Shown here: positions 1 through 6,358 of the stretch, in pieces
Layout of the letters: each line of letters begins with the position of its first letter
Numbering within the stretch: position 1 is the stretch's first letter
Origin: Hyphomicrobiales bacterium
GTDB lineage: Bacteria; Pseudomonadota; Alphaproteobacteria; Rhizobiales; Aestuariivirgaceae
Direction of reading: 5' to 3'
Length of the DNA: 7,092 bases
Assembly (NCBI GenBank): GCA_012032065.1
Contig: JAAURV010000162.1
Span: forward strand, 1 to 7,092
Program-made: the position numbers and the translations under genes
Notes under the pieces: model-generated
The model's database searches: none
Seen by the model: only the letters and a program-made list of their open reading frames with translations
Told to the model about the DNA's origin: nothing

Positions 1-1079
1 CGTTCCTGTGGCCGCTCGCGGATGTAAGAGGAGAGCGCATTCCGCGCCACGTCCCAGCGCTTCGCCGCCACCGCCGCCTTGGCGAGCGCGATGTCGCCTT
101 CGACGCCCGGTTTCTCCGTCACCAGATCGCGGACCTTTTCGAAGCGGGCTTCGGGACCGCCGCCCGGAGATTGATGGCCGAACACGGCGGCGATATCGGG
201 GTGCGGCGAGAGCGCCCAGGTGGCGCGGAGGACTTTCGCGGCCTTGCGCGCCGAGCCGCCGGAAATGTGAAGCCGCGCGGCCACGAGCGCCGCAGGCACC
301 AGCGAGGGATCGAGCTTGTGCGCCTTCAGCGCGGCGTCGATCGCGGCGCTGCGATCGCTGTCTTCGAGCGAAAGCGCATGAGCTGCCAGCATGGCTGCTT
401 GCTTGGGTGCGCTCTCGCCGTCCTTGAGGAGACCTGATCTTGCCTGCTGGGCGAGCGAGTTCGCAGCAGCTTGCCAATCCTTGCGGCCGGACTGCAGTTG
501 CAGCATCGCGGTCGAGGCCCAGGCGAGGCGTGGATTGAGTTTCAGTGCGCGTTCGGCATGGGCCATGGCGGCGGTCATGTCTCCTGCCTGGCGGGCCTCC
601 GCGAAGAGGCCGCGTAGGCCAAGTGCCTCTGTCGCGGGCGATTTGGCCATGTCCGCAAAGATGCGGCGCACTTCGTTGCGGTCGCCACGAAGCTGTGCGG
701 CCTGCGCGGCCAGCACGTTGACGAGCGGTTCGCCGGTCAACGAAGAGGCGGCGATCCCGGCGTGCTTGCTGGCCCCGGCCGAGTCGCCGGCGCCCGCGGC
801 AACGATGCCGCGCGAAAGTGACTCATAACCTTTCCGGCTTTTGCGAAAGCGCCAATACTCGCGCGCGGTGCGGGGGCTTCGCCACAGCCGGCTCAGGAGC
901 GTCCAGAGAAACCAGAGCGCCGCCATGAGGAGCAGAACGCCCGCGAGTGCCACGACAAGTGAGGTTTCGATTTCGCGGTCGAGCCAGCGCAAGGTAAGCG
1001 AGCCGGGGCGATCCGCCATCCATGCAAACAAAATCGCAGCGAGAACGAGAAGCCCAAAGCGCCAGAGCAAGCGGATCAT
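1..1079 (-). CDS. hemY: HemY-type heme-biosynthesis-associated membrane TPR protein (partial, C-terminus beyond left edge)
   Basis: Translating the reverse strand from the ATG at 1079-1077 gives 359 codons with no stop before the left edge, so the C-terminus is missing. The protein begins MIRLLWRFGLLVLAAILFAW. It has two predicted membrane segments (about residues 4-21 and 40-62) followed by a basic stretch and then an Ala-rich, helical region with TPR-like repeats (for example around 160-182 and 244-260, each ending in an LNP or LDP turn). This is the architecture of the HemY N-terminal family (COG3898), a membrane-anchored protein found beside hem genes. Its role in late heme synthesis is not well defined, and it should not be confused with the protoporphyrinogen oxidase also called HemY. 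The start codon overlaps the stop of the mitofilin gene upstream (ATGA at 1079-1076), which indicates translational coupling and fixes the start. The family call is from recognisable architecture and context; the biochemical role is inferred. Confidence 0.88.
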   Translation of the reverse strand, partial: MIRLLWRFGLLVLAAILFAWMADRPGSLTLRWLDREIETSLVVALAGVLLLMAALWFLWTLLSRLWRSPRTAREYWRFRKSRKGYESLSRGIVAAGAGDSAGASKHAGIAASSLTGEPLVNVLAAQAAQLRGDRNEVRRIFADMAKSPATEALGLRGLFAEARQAGDMTAAMAHAERALKLNPRLAWASTAMLQLQSGRKDWQAAANSLAQQARSGLLKDGESAPKQAAMLAAHALSLEDSDRSAAIDAALKAHKLDPSLVPAALVAARLHISGGSARKAAKVLRATWALSPHPDIAAVFGHQSPGGGPEARFEKVRDLVTEKPGVEGDIALAKAAVAAKRWDVARNALSSYIRERPQE

Positions 1080-2212
1080 TGCTGGGTTCCGGCGGCGAGC
1101 TGGCGTTCGATGGCGGCGGAGAATTCCGCTGCTGCAGCTTCAAGGTGAAGGCGGGCGGCGGCGCGATCGCGCCATTGCATGAGGCCCGCGGGCTTGGCGC
1201 CTTCGGCAATGTCGATGACGGAGATGCTTTCAGCGAGTTTGTTTTCCCGAGCGAGGATTGCCGCCGAGGCTGCAACCGCTTGCCAATCCACGTCGCCAAC
1301 CTTTCTCACCGTGACGATGGACCCGAGCGCGGACCAGAAACCTTCGGACACCGCACTCTCATCACCCGCATCCGGTTTTGGCAACGAAGGAATGAGGGCG
1401 CGGAGCTCAGTGGCAAGGCCCGCGGCATCGGGAATGCCAGACTCGGAATACGATCCGAGCTGATCGAGGCCGGCAGCGGCGGGGACGATTCGCGCCACGC
1501 GGTCGAGCTCGGCCTTGTAGGCGGCGCCGGCCGCGAACTTCGCTTTCAAATCGGCGGCGGCCTGAGAAAGTGCTGCTGTATCCATGGCAGCGGGCGATGC
1601 CTTGGCGCTCCTTAAACTCGCCAATTCCTTTTCCAGAGTCTCAACCCGTCCGGTGAGCGCCGAAAGTGCGGCGGAGTCTGGTGGCGCCGTTCCACCTGAC
1701 GAAGATGGCGGCGGTATTTTCTGCAAGGCTTCGATGGCGGTTCGCGCCGAGGCCAGATCGGATTCGAGTTTTCGGAAGCGCTCGCCGGTGGACTTGGTAT
1801 TTTCCAGAGCCGACTGAAGCTGCGACGCAGCATCGCGGGCGAGACTTTCGGCGGCCGCCGCCTTGGTCTGCGAGTCGCTCGATGCCGTGGCGACCCCCGA
1901 AAGCTGATCGTTCTGGGTTTTGACTTGCGCTTCGAGGATGGCGATCCGATTGGTCAGATCGGCCGTCACAGATGTCGGGAGATAGGCCGAGAGGTAATCG
2001 CGATAGAGCCAGCCGCCGCCCACGGCGCCGGCCAGCAACGCTGCAAGCAACCAATAGCCAGTAGTGCTGCGTTTCTTGCGCACCAGCGGAGGCGGCGGCG
2101 GTACGGGTTCATCCACCGCAGCTTCCGGCTCGACAATGACCGTCTCGGCTTCGAGGTCGATCACCTGCGGCTTTACCGCATCGTCTTCTGTTTCGGGTTT
2201 CTTCTTCGCCAT
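1076..2212 (-). CDS. Mitofilin/Mic60-like inner-membrane protein (COG4223 type)
   Basis: The product has 378 residues. The N-terminal ~50 are cytoplasmic in character: Lys-rich at the start, then acidic, with six consecutive prolines at 37-42 and a KKR at 46-48. One membrane helix follows at about 53-70 (GYWLLAALLAGAVGGGWLY). Residues ~84-165 and ~182-205 look like coiled coil, separated by a Pro/Ser/Gly linker at 166-180. The last ~85 residues form a helical domain with the VRKVGDVDW stretch (302-310), resembling the mitofilin C-terminal region. Alphaproteobacterial homologues of mitochondrial Mic60, which shape inner-membrane folds, have this layout and are commonly encoded in hem gene clusters. 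That function is known for some relatives and only inferred here. The gene lies 18 bp after hemD and overlaps hemY by ATGA. The Shine-Dalgarno upstream of the ATG is weak (TAGGCG on the coding strand). Confidence 0.85.
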   Translation of the reverse strand: MAKKKPETEDDAVKPQVIDLEAETVIVEPEAAVDEPVPPPPPLVRKKRSTTGYWLLAALLAGAVGGGWLYRDYLSAYLPTSVTADLTNRIAILEAQVKTQNDQLSGVATASSDSQTKAAAAESLARDAASQLQSALENTKSTGERFRKLESDLASARTAIEALQKIPPPSSSGGTAPPDSAALSALTGRVETLEKELASLRSAKASPAAMDTAALSQAAADLKAKFAAGAAYKAELDRVARIVPAAAGLDQLGSYSESGIPDAAGLATELRALIPSLPKPDAGDESAVSEGFWSALGSIVTVRKVGDVDWQAVAASAAILARENKLAESISVIDIAEGAKPAGLMQWRDRAAARLHLEAAAAEFSAAIERQLAAGTQQ

Positions 2213-2230
2213 CGGATTCGCCTACCGGGT

Positions 2231-2908
2231 TCAGGTGCGCCGATCAAGCAGCGCCAGCATCGCGGATTCGCCGGGGTTATCGGCAACCAGAATGCGGCGC
2301 GACTGGGGCAGGGTCTTCGCGACATTTGCGGAGAGGCAAAAGTGGGTCATGGAAGCGGCAACGGTATCGGGAACGAGATCGTTCCAGATGCGGGCCGTGC
2401 GCGGCGAATAGAGCAGCACGCCATCCGCGTTCCCAAGCGCATCATGATCGATCGTTGCGACTGGAACAGCATCGTAGATAATGCACCGCTCCACCGCAAA
2501 ACCCTTCTTCCTGAGTGATCCCGCGAGGTCTCCCGATGTTTCCGCTCCCGACAAGTAAAGAAGGGGTTTCGAACGTGGCAGGAGTGTCTCCGCCACGAAT
2601 CGCGCAAGTCCGGAGACGTCGCCGCCATGCGCTTCGGCGTTGGAGAAACCGGCAGCCTTCGCGGCGGCAAGCGATTGCGGCCCGACAACGTACAAGGGCA
2701 GGTGATGAAAATCGCGTGGGGTGGCGAGTGACCGGATTGCATTGGCGCTGGTGGCGAGAACCGCGGCATAGGGTTTGTCCGGGATCGTTACGTCTTTCTT
2801 GGCTTCAATGCGAAGCAGCGGCATTGAAATGACGTGATGACCACGCGCTTGAAGCGCAGCCGCGAGTGTGCCTGCATCCTGCTCCGGCCGCGTGACGATC
2901 AGTTTCAT
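2231..2908 (-). CDS. hemD: Uroporphyrinogen-III synthase
   Basis: HemD closes and isomerises hydroxymethylbilane to uroporphyrinogen III, the step directly after HemC, in the cytoplasm. The 225-residue product is of normal bacterial length. It shows the expected low-identity but recognisable pattern: the N-terminal IVTRPEQDA (4-12), LATSANAIRSL (51-61), YVVGPQSLAAAKAAGF (73-88), LYLSGAETSGDLAGSL (117-132), YDAVPV (145-150), YSPRTA (167-172), CLSANVA (191-197) and a C-terminal NPGESAMLALL (211-221). Its ATG shares one base with the hemC stop codon (TGATG across 2910-2906), so translation of the two is almost certainly coupled. The family diverges strongly in sequence, so the call rests on several weak motifs together with the position directly after hemC; I consider it secure. 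Confidence 0.93.
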   Translation of the reverse strand: MKLIVTRPEQDAGTLAAALQARGHHVISMPLLRIEAKKDVTIPDKPYAAVLATSANAIRSLATPRDFHHLPLYVVGPQSLAAAKAAGFSNAEAHGGDVSGLARFVAETLLPRSKPLLYLSGAETSGDLAGSLRKKGFAVERCIIYDAVPVATIDHDALGNADGVLLYSPRTARIWNDLVPDTVAASMTHFCLSANVAKTLPQSRRILVADNPGESAMLALLDRRT

Positions 2909-3822
2909 CAGAACGCAATCAGCGAGCCGCCGCGCGCTTTCACCTCTTCACCGGCCTCCTTGCCCATGCGGGCGGCATCGCCAATGGTCCCGCTGCGGGT
3001 GGTTTCGAAGCAATGGACGCCGTCCAGGGTCAAAGCATGGCCGCGAAACGATACGCTATTGCCATCGAGCGCCGCATGGCCCGCGAGCGGGGTTCGGCAT
3101 GAACCATCGAGTGCGGAAAGAAATGCGCGCTCGCAGGCGATTGCGGTGGCCGATGTCTCGTCGTTGATGGCATCGACGAGGCGGTGGATTGGCGCGTTGC
3201 CCTGCTTGATCTCGATGCCGATGGCGCCCTGGGCTACGGCAGGCAGCATCATTTCGGTTGGCATGGCTTCGGTGATCTTGTCCGCCAAACCGAGGCGGTT
3301 GAGACCGGCGCAGGCGAGGAAAGTGGCCTCGGCTAGGCCGCCGGCAAGTTTTTTCAGCCGCGTTTCCACGTTGCCGCGGAACTGAATGGTTTTGACATCG
3401 GGCCTGATCCGCAAGAGCTGCGCTGTACGGCGCACCGAGGAGGAGCCCACCACCGCGCCATTCCGCAGGCTTGCGAGATTGGATGCGGCGAGACTCATGA
3501 ATGCATCCCGTGGATCTTCGCGCGGCAGAATGGCAGAGATGACGAGACCCTCCGGCAGCTTCGCTGGCATATCCTTCATCGAGTGAACGGCGAGATCGAT
3601 TGCGCCCTCTAGCAACGCCTCTTCGATTTCCTTGGTGAAGAGCCCCTTGCCGCCGATTTCGGCAAGCGGCCTATCGCGGATACGGTCTCCGGCCGTCGCA
3701 ATCGCGACGATCTCGAATTCACTTTCGGGCACACCATGCGCAACGGATAGCCGCGCTCTTGTTTCGCGAGCCTGTGCCATGGCGAGTGGCGAGCCGCGGG
3801 TTCCGATTCGGTATCTGGGCAT
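2908..3822 (-). CDS. hemC: Hydroxymethylbilane synthase (porphobilinogen deaminase)
   Basis: This cytoplasmic enzyme joins four porphobilinogen molecules into hydroxymethylbilane, using a covalently bound dipyrromethane primer. The 304-residue protein is full length. It starts MPRYRIGTRGSPLAMAQA, the usual N-terminus for the family. Visible active-site elements are GDRIRDRPLAEIGGKGLFTK (45-64), HSMKDMP with catalytic Asp84, GSSSVRR with Arg131 and Arg132, FRGN with Arg149, and LDGSCRTPLA with cofactor-binding Cys242. These residue numbers match those of the E. coli enzyme. It is the first gene of the minus-strand group, with its ATG 69 bp from the tsaD start on the other strand. No strong Shine-Dalgarno precedes it. 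Nothing in the sequence suggests damage. Confidence 0.98.
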   Translation of the reverse strand: MPRYRIGTRGSPLAMAQARETRARLSVAHGVPESEFEIVAIATAGDRIRDRPLAEIGGKGLFTKEIEEALLEGAIDLAVHSMKDMPAKLPEGLVISAILPREDPRDAFMSLAASNLASLRNGAVVGSSSVRRTAQLLRIRPDVKTIQFRGNVETRLKKLAGGLAEATFLACAGLNRLGLADKITEAMPTEMMLPAVAQGAIGIEIKQGNAPIHRLVDAINDETSATAIACERAFLSALDGSCRTPLAGHAALDGNSVSFRGHALTLDGVHCFETTRSGTIGDAARMGKEAGEEVKARGGSLIAF

Positions 3823-3891
3823 TTGCTGTCTGAGGTAGCGGATGTTAGAGGCTTGGCCCGCAACTTATGGCAGGGTTCACCGGCTTATTCC
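3823..3891. promoter_or_regulatory. Divergent hemC/tsaD intergenic region, presumed to hold both promoters
   Basis: These 69 bp lie between the divergent start codons of hemC and tsaD, so both operons probably start in or near this gap. I see no close match to a sigma-70 promoter in either direction. The best plus-strand candidate is TTGCTG (3823-3828) with a 16-bp spacer to TTAGAG (3845-3850), which is weak. No clear inverted repeat or operator stands out. The promoter role is inferred from gene arrangement only. Confidence 0.35.
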
Positions 3892-4979
3892 ATGCCTCCG
3901 GAAACATGCATTCTCGGCATCGAAACTTCGTGCGACGAAACCGCGGCGGCGGTGGTGCGCCGAGGCGGTGACGGCCGTGGCGAGATTCTGTCGAACATCG
4001 TTTTGTCGCAGACGGCCGATCACGCGCCCTATGGCGGCGTCGTTCCAGAAATTGCGGCGCGCGCTCACATCGAGCATCTCGACAAGATCATCTTGAAGGC
4101 GATGGATGAGGCCAGGCATTCGTTCGATGGCATCGATGCCGTGGCGGCGACCGCGGGTCCGGGCCTGCTTGGCGGGGTTTTGGTCGGGCTTGGAATGGCG
4201 AAGGCGATTTCGCTTTCCCACGGCAAGCCGCTCATCGCCGTCAATCATCTGGAAGCGCACGCATTGACGCCGAGGCTCTTGCAGCCATTGTCCTTTCCCT
4301 ACCTTCTCCTCTTGATCTCGGGCGGCCACACACAGTTCCAGGCGGTTGAGGGCGTTGGCCGCTACCGGCGGCTGGGCACGACCATCGACGATGCGTTGGG
4401 CGAGGCCTTCGACAAGACGGCGAAGCTACTGGGTCTCGGCTATCCCGGCGGTCCGCAGGTGGAGGAATGGGCGAGGAAGGGCAATCCGCAACGCTTCTCC
4501 TTCCCGCGCCCGATGCAGGGACGGAAGGGCTGCGATTTCTCCTTCTCGGGATTGAAAACGGCGGTGCGCGAAGCGGCGCTTGCGGCAGGCGAGCTCGACG
4601 ATACGCTGATCGCCGATTTGGCCGCGAGCTTCGAAGCGGCGGTGGCCGGCACCATGCGTCACCGGCTCGCTGCGGCGATGGAGATGTTTTCCCAAACCTG
4701 CGATGTGCAAGAGCCGGCGCTGGCGTTGCCGGAGGTGTTGCGGCAAACAAGAGGCTGGCGAAGGTTTTCGGCGAAGTCACGACCGAGCGAAACTGGCGGT
4801 TGTTCGTACCGCCGGCGGCGCTCTGCACCGACAACGCCGCAATGGTTGCATGGGCGGGGGCGGAGCGGCTGGCGCTCGGGTTGACCGACGAACTCGACGT
4901 TGCCGCGCGCGCGCGTTGGCCGCTCGATCAGACATCGGCTCCGGCTTACGGTTCCGGCAAGCATGGCGCCAAGGCATGA
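3892..4979 (+). CDS. tsaD: tRNA N6-threonylcarbamoyladenosine transferase TsaD, interrupted by a one-base frameshift
   Basis: TsaD, with TsaB and TsaE, transfers the threonylcarbamoyl group to A37 of tRNAs that read ANN codons. The ATG at 3892 gives MPPETCILGIETSCDET, matching the usual TsaD N-terminus; the in-frame TTG at 3823 would overrun the promoter gap. Visible motifs are YGGVVPE (47-53), TAGPGLLGG (88-95 region), the metal-binding NHLEAH with His119 and His123, SGGHTQ (143-148), GEAFDKTAKLLGLGYPGGP (170-188) and FSFSGLKTA (216-224). After Ala278 (codon at 4723) the conserved sequence moves to another frame: VAGGVAANKRL, then CTDNAAM with the third metal ligand Asp, and WPLD, ending at a TGA at 4977-4979. 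Restoring one base gives about 362 residues, normal for the family. Unrestored, translation leaves the family sequence at 4725 and stops at 4884, without the Asp ligand. The stop overlaps the gpsA ATG (ATGA). Confidence 0.94.
4720..4736 (+). other. Frameshift site in tsaD (one base, probably G, missing)
   Basis: Upstream, the TsaD frame reads CTG GCG with codon starts at 4720 and 4723. Downstream, the conserved AGGV sequence needs codon starts at 4725 (GTT GCC GGA GGT). One extra base here, for example GCG GTT, restores LAVAGGVAANK. The site has no X-XXY-YYZ slippery heptamer and no homopolymer run, so programmed -1 recoding is not supported. A sequencing or assembly error, or a recent mutation, remains. 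Confidence 0.88.
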
Positions 4980-5878
4980 AACGCCGCATTTGCGTTGCGG
5001 GCGATGGCGCATGGGGCAGGGCGTTGGCATTTGCCGCGCGGGAAGCGGGCCACGACACGCGCATGTGGTCGCGCCGCGCGCCAGACGATGCTGCGCTCAG
5101 CGATGCCGAAGTCATTGTCGGCGCTGTTCCGGCGCAGTCGGTGCGGGAGGTTGTGACACGGCTCGCCTTCAAAGAAGGAACGCCGCTCATCATCGCCGCC
5201 AAAGGAATCGAACGCGAAACCGGCAAACTCATGTCGGACGTGGTGCGCGACGTGCGTCCCGATGCGCCCTGCCTCGCACTATCGGGACCGAGTTTCGCGG
5301 AAGACGTGGTGAAGGGCCTGCCCACTGCCGTTGTGTTGGCAGGCAATGAAGAATTGGCCGAGGAGTGGGCGTCTGCATTGGCAAGGCCGCAGTTCCGCAT
5401 ATATCGCAGTGGCGATCTCACCGGCGTCGAGTATGGAGGGGCATTGAAGAACGTTCTCGCCATTGCCTGCGGCATCAGCGACGGCCGGGGTTTTGGCGAG
5501 AGTGCCCGCGCCGCATTGATCACACGCGGCTTCGCCGAACTCGAACGCATGGGCCGCGCACTGGGAGCGAAACCCGAAACGCTGCGCGGGCTTTCGGGGT
5601 TCGGCGATCTGATTCTCACCTGCACCAGCGGCAAGTCGCGAAATCACGCTTTCGGCCTCGCCATTGGCGGGGGTGTGGGTGTGGGCGCCGCACTCGCCGC
5701 TTCCAAAGGCGTTGTGGAAGGGGCATATACGGCGGGGATCGCTCATCGCAAGGCGCGAGGCCTTGGCATTGACATGCCAATTGTTGCAGCCATTCGCGCA
5801 ATCGTCGATGATGGCTCGGATCCGGAAACGGAAATCGAAAAACTGCTGGCGCGGCGGGCTGGTCTGGAAGACGAGTGA
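4976..5878 (+). CDS. gpsA: NAD(P)+-dependent glycerol-3-phosphate dehydrogenase, short N-terminal domain
   Basis: GpsA interconverts dihydroxyacetone phosphate and sn-glycerol-3-phosphate, supplying the backbone for phospholipids. The 300-residue protein shows the N-terminal dinucleotide-binding loop GDGAWG (9-14), VPAQ (51-54), AAKGIE with Lys76, LSGPSFAEDVVKGLPTA (102-118), YGGALKNVLAIACG with the catalytic Lys158, SGFGDLILTCTSGKSRNHAFG (207-227) and VVEG (246-249). The ATG at 4976 overlaps the tsaD stop and places the Rossmann loop correctly; the longer open frame upstream is only tsaD read in another frame. Compared with E. coli GpsA, about 29 residues are absent between the conserved Trp31 and VP51-52, the region that usually carries a loop with an FLP or YLPG-like motif. 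All core motifs remain, so I expect an active enzyme. It is co-transcribed with tsaD, and yciI follows 9 bp downstream. Confidence 0.96.
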   Translation: MKRRICVAGDGAWGRALAFAAREAGHDTRMWSRRAPDDAALSDAEVIVGAVPAQSVREVVTRLAFKEGTPLIIAAKGIERETGKLMSDVVRDVRPDAPCLALSGPSFAEDVVKGLPTAVVLAGNEELAEEWASALARPQFRIYRSGDLTGVEYGGALKNVLAIACGISDGRGFGESARAALITRGFAELERMGRALGAKPETLRGLSGFGDLILTCTSGKSRNHAFGLAIGGGVGVGAALAASKGVVEGAYTAGIAHRKARGLGIDMPIVAAIRAIVDDGSDPETEIEKLLARRAGLEDE

Positions 5879-5883
5879 GGAGG
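5877..5883 (+). promoter_or_regulatory. Strong ribosome binding site of the YciI-like gene
   Basis: GAGGAGG overlaps the end of the gpsA stop codon and lies 4 bp before the ATG at 5888. It fixes the start of the YciI-like gene and shows that the 5' part of that gene is in its natural place directly after gpsA. Confidence 0.7.
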
Positions 5884-5887
5884 GGCG

Positions 5888-6358
5888 ATGCTGTTTGCGC
5901 TGATTTGCACGGACAAATCGGATCATTTGAATTTACGCATGGAGGTGCGCCCGGATCATCTGAAGTTCCTCGAAGGGCTGGGCGGCGCTCTGAAGGCGGC
6001 GGGCCCCTTCACCGACGAGAAGGATTCGCCGATTGGCAGCCTGGTTATCATCGAAGCCGATGACCGCGCAGTGGCCGAACACATCGCCTCCGCCGATCCT
6101 TATGCCAAGGCGGGGCTGTTCGCGTTCTCGCGCATCGACGCCGCGACCGGCCGAGAGCTGCTGATGGTGTTCAATACCGCAACCCGCACGCTGCGCGAGC
6201 GTATTGCCATCGATCCACGCACGGCACAGCTCGTATCCTTGTACGGCAAGTGCGCTCCGGCGCCGGTGGCGCCCGGGAGCTATGCGCTGTCCATCGGTCC
6301 GCTGGACTACATCATTTGCGCAGCCCTGCCTGCGCCACGTGGAGAATCACCGCCATGA
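5888..6358 (+). CDS. Chimeric reading frame: YciI-like protein joined in frame to an amylase-type C-terminal tail
   Basis: The 156-residue product has two unlike parts. Residues 1-78 are a YciI-family protein (small ferredoxin-like fold, function not settled): MLFALICTDKSDHLNLRME, then RPDHLKFLEGLGGALKAAGP with conserved His24, GSLVIIEADD (50-59) and ADPYAKAGLF with conserved Asp70. YciI proteins here normally run about 95-100 residues and end with an ESVEI-then-Trp strand; that ending is absent. From about residue 79 the sequence instead reads FSRIDAATGRELLMVFNTAT, then YGKCAP, APGSYAL and LDYIICAA, which resembles the C-terminal beta-domain of GH13 amylases and alpha-glucosidases. The start follows gpsA by 9 bp with a strong ribosome binding site, while the end overlaps the transporter start (ATGA). 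The YciI assignment is confident; the amylase assignment is by my recognition of the pattern. The fusion may be an assembly artefact. Confidence 0.75.
   Translation: MLFALICTDKSDHLNLRMEVRPDHLKFLEGLGGALKAAGPFTDEKDSPIGSLVIIEADDRAVAEHIASADPYAKAGLFAFSRIDAATGRELLMVFNTATRTLRERIAIDPRTAQLVSLYGKCAPAPVAPGSYALSIGPLDYIICAALPAPRGESPP
6122..6358 (+). pseudogene. C-terminal remnant of a GH13 alpha-amylase/alpha-glucosidase
   Basis: This part has no catalytic barrel; only the last ~78 residues of the presumed enzyme are present. Supporting features are the strand pattern of the terminal beta-sandwich: a GREL-LMVFNTATRTL strand pair (the L-V-A-F-N-T-S type seen in oligosaccharide-degrading GH13 enzymes), then LYGKCAP, PGSYALSIGPLDYIICAA, where the PL-x-Y turn near the end is typical. 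It sits directly ahead of a sugar transporter with overlapping stop and start codons, the usual neighbour of such an enzyme. The left boundary is approximate (6110-6130). An unknown small domain with chance resemblance is the alternative. Confidence 0.6.

Noticed and set aside
1..1079. Protoporphyrinogen oxidase, the other protein named HemY
   Set aside because: The product has two N-terminal membrane helices and TPR-like repeats and lacks the N-terminal FAD-binding GxGxxG motif that an oxidase would need.
1925..2518. 197-codon plus-strand open frame across mitofilin and hemD
   Set aside because: It is the complement of two well-supported minus-strand genes and shows no family resemblance or ribosome binding site of its own.
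4720..4736. Programmed ribosomal frameshift in tsaD
   Set aside because: There is no slippery heptamer, no homopolymer and no evident downstream stem-loop, and TsaD is not known to be made this way.
4703..4975. Upstream extension of the gpsA frame
   Set aside because: The open frame runs back into tsaD, but the residues are Arg/Gly-rich and unrelated to GpsA. The ATG at 4976 places the Rossmann loop at the usual distance.
4777..5634. 285-codon open frame on the minus strand
   Set aside because: It lies opposite tsaD and gpsA, which have clear family motifs. Its product is a Ser/Arg/Ala/Pro-rich sequence typical of antisense frames in GC-rich DNA.
5878..5900. Terminator between gpsA and the YciI-like gene
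   Set aside because: Only 9 bp separate the genes, and no GC-rich hairpin followed by a T run is present here or elsewhere in the window.
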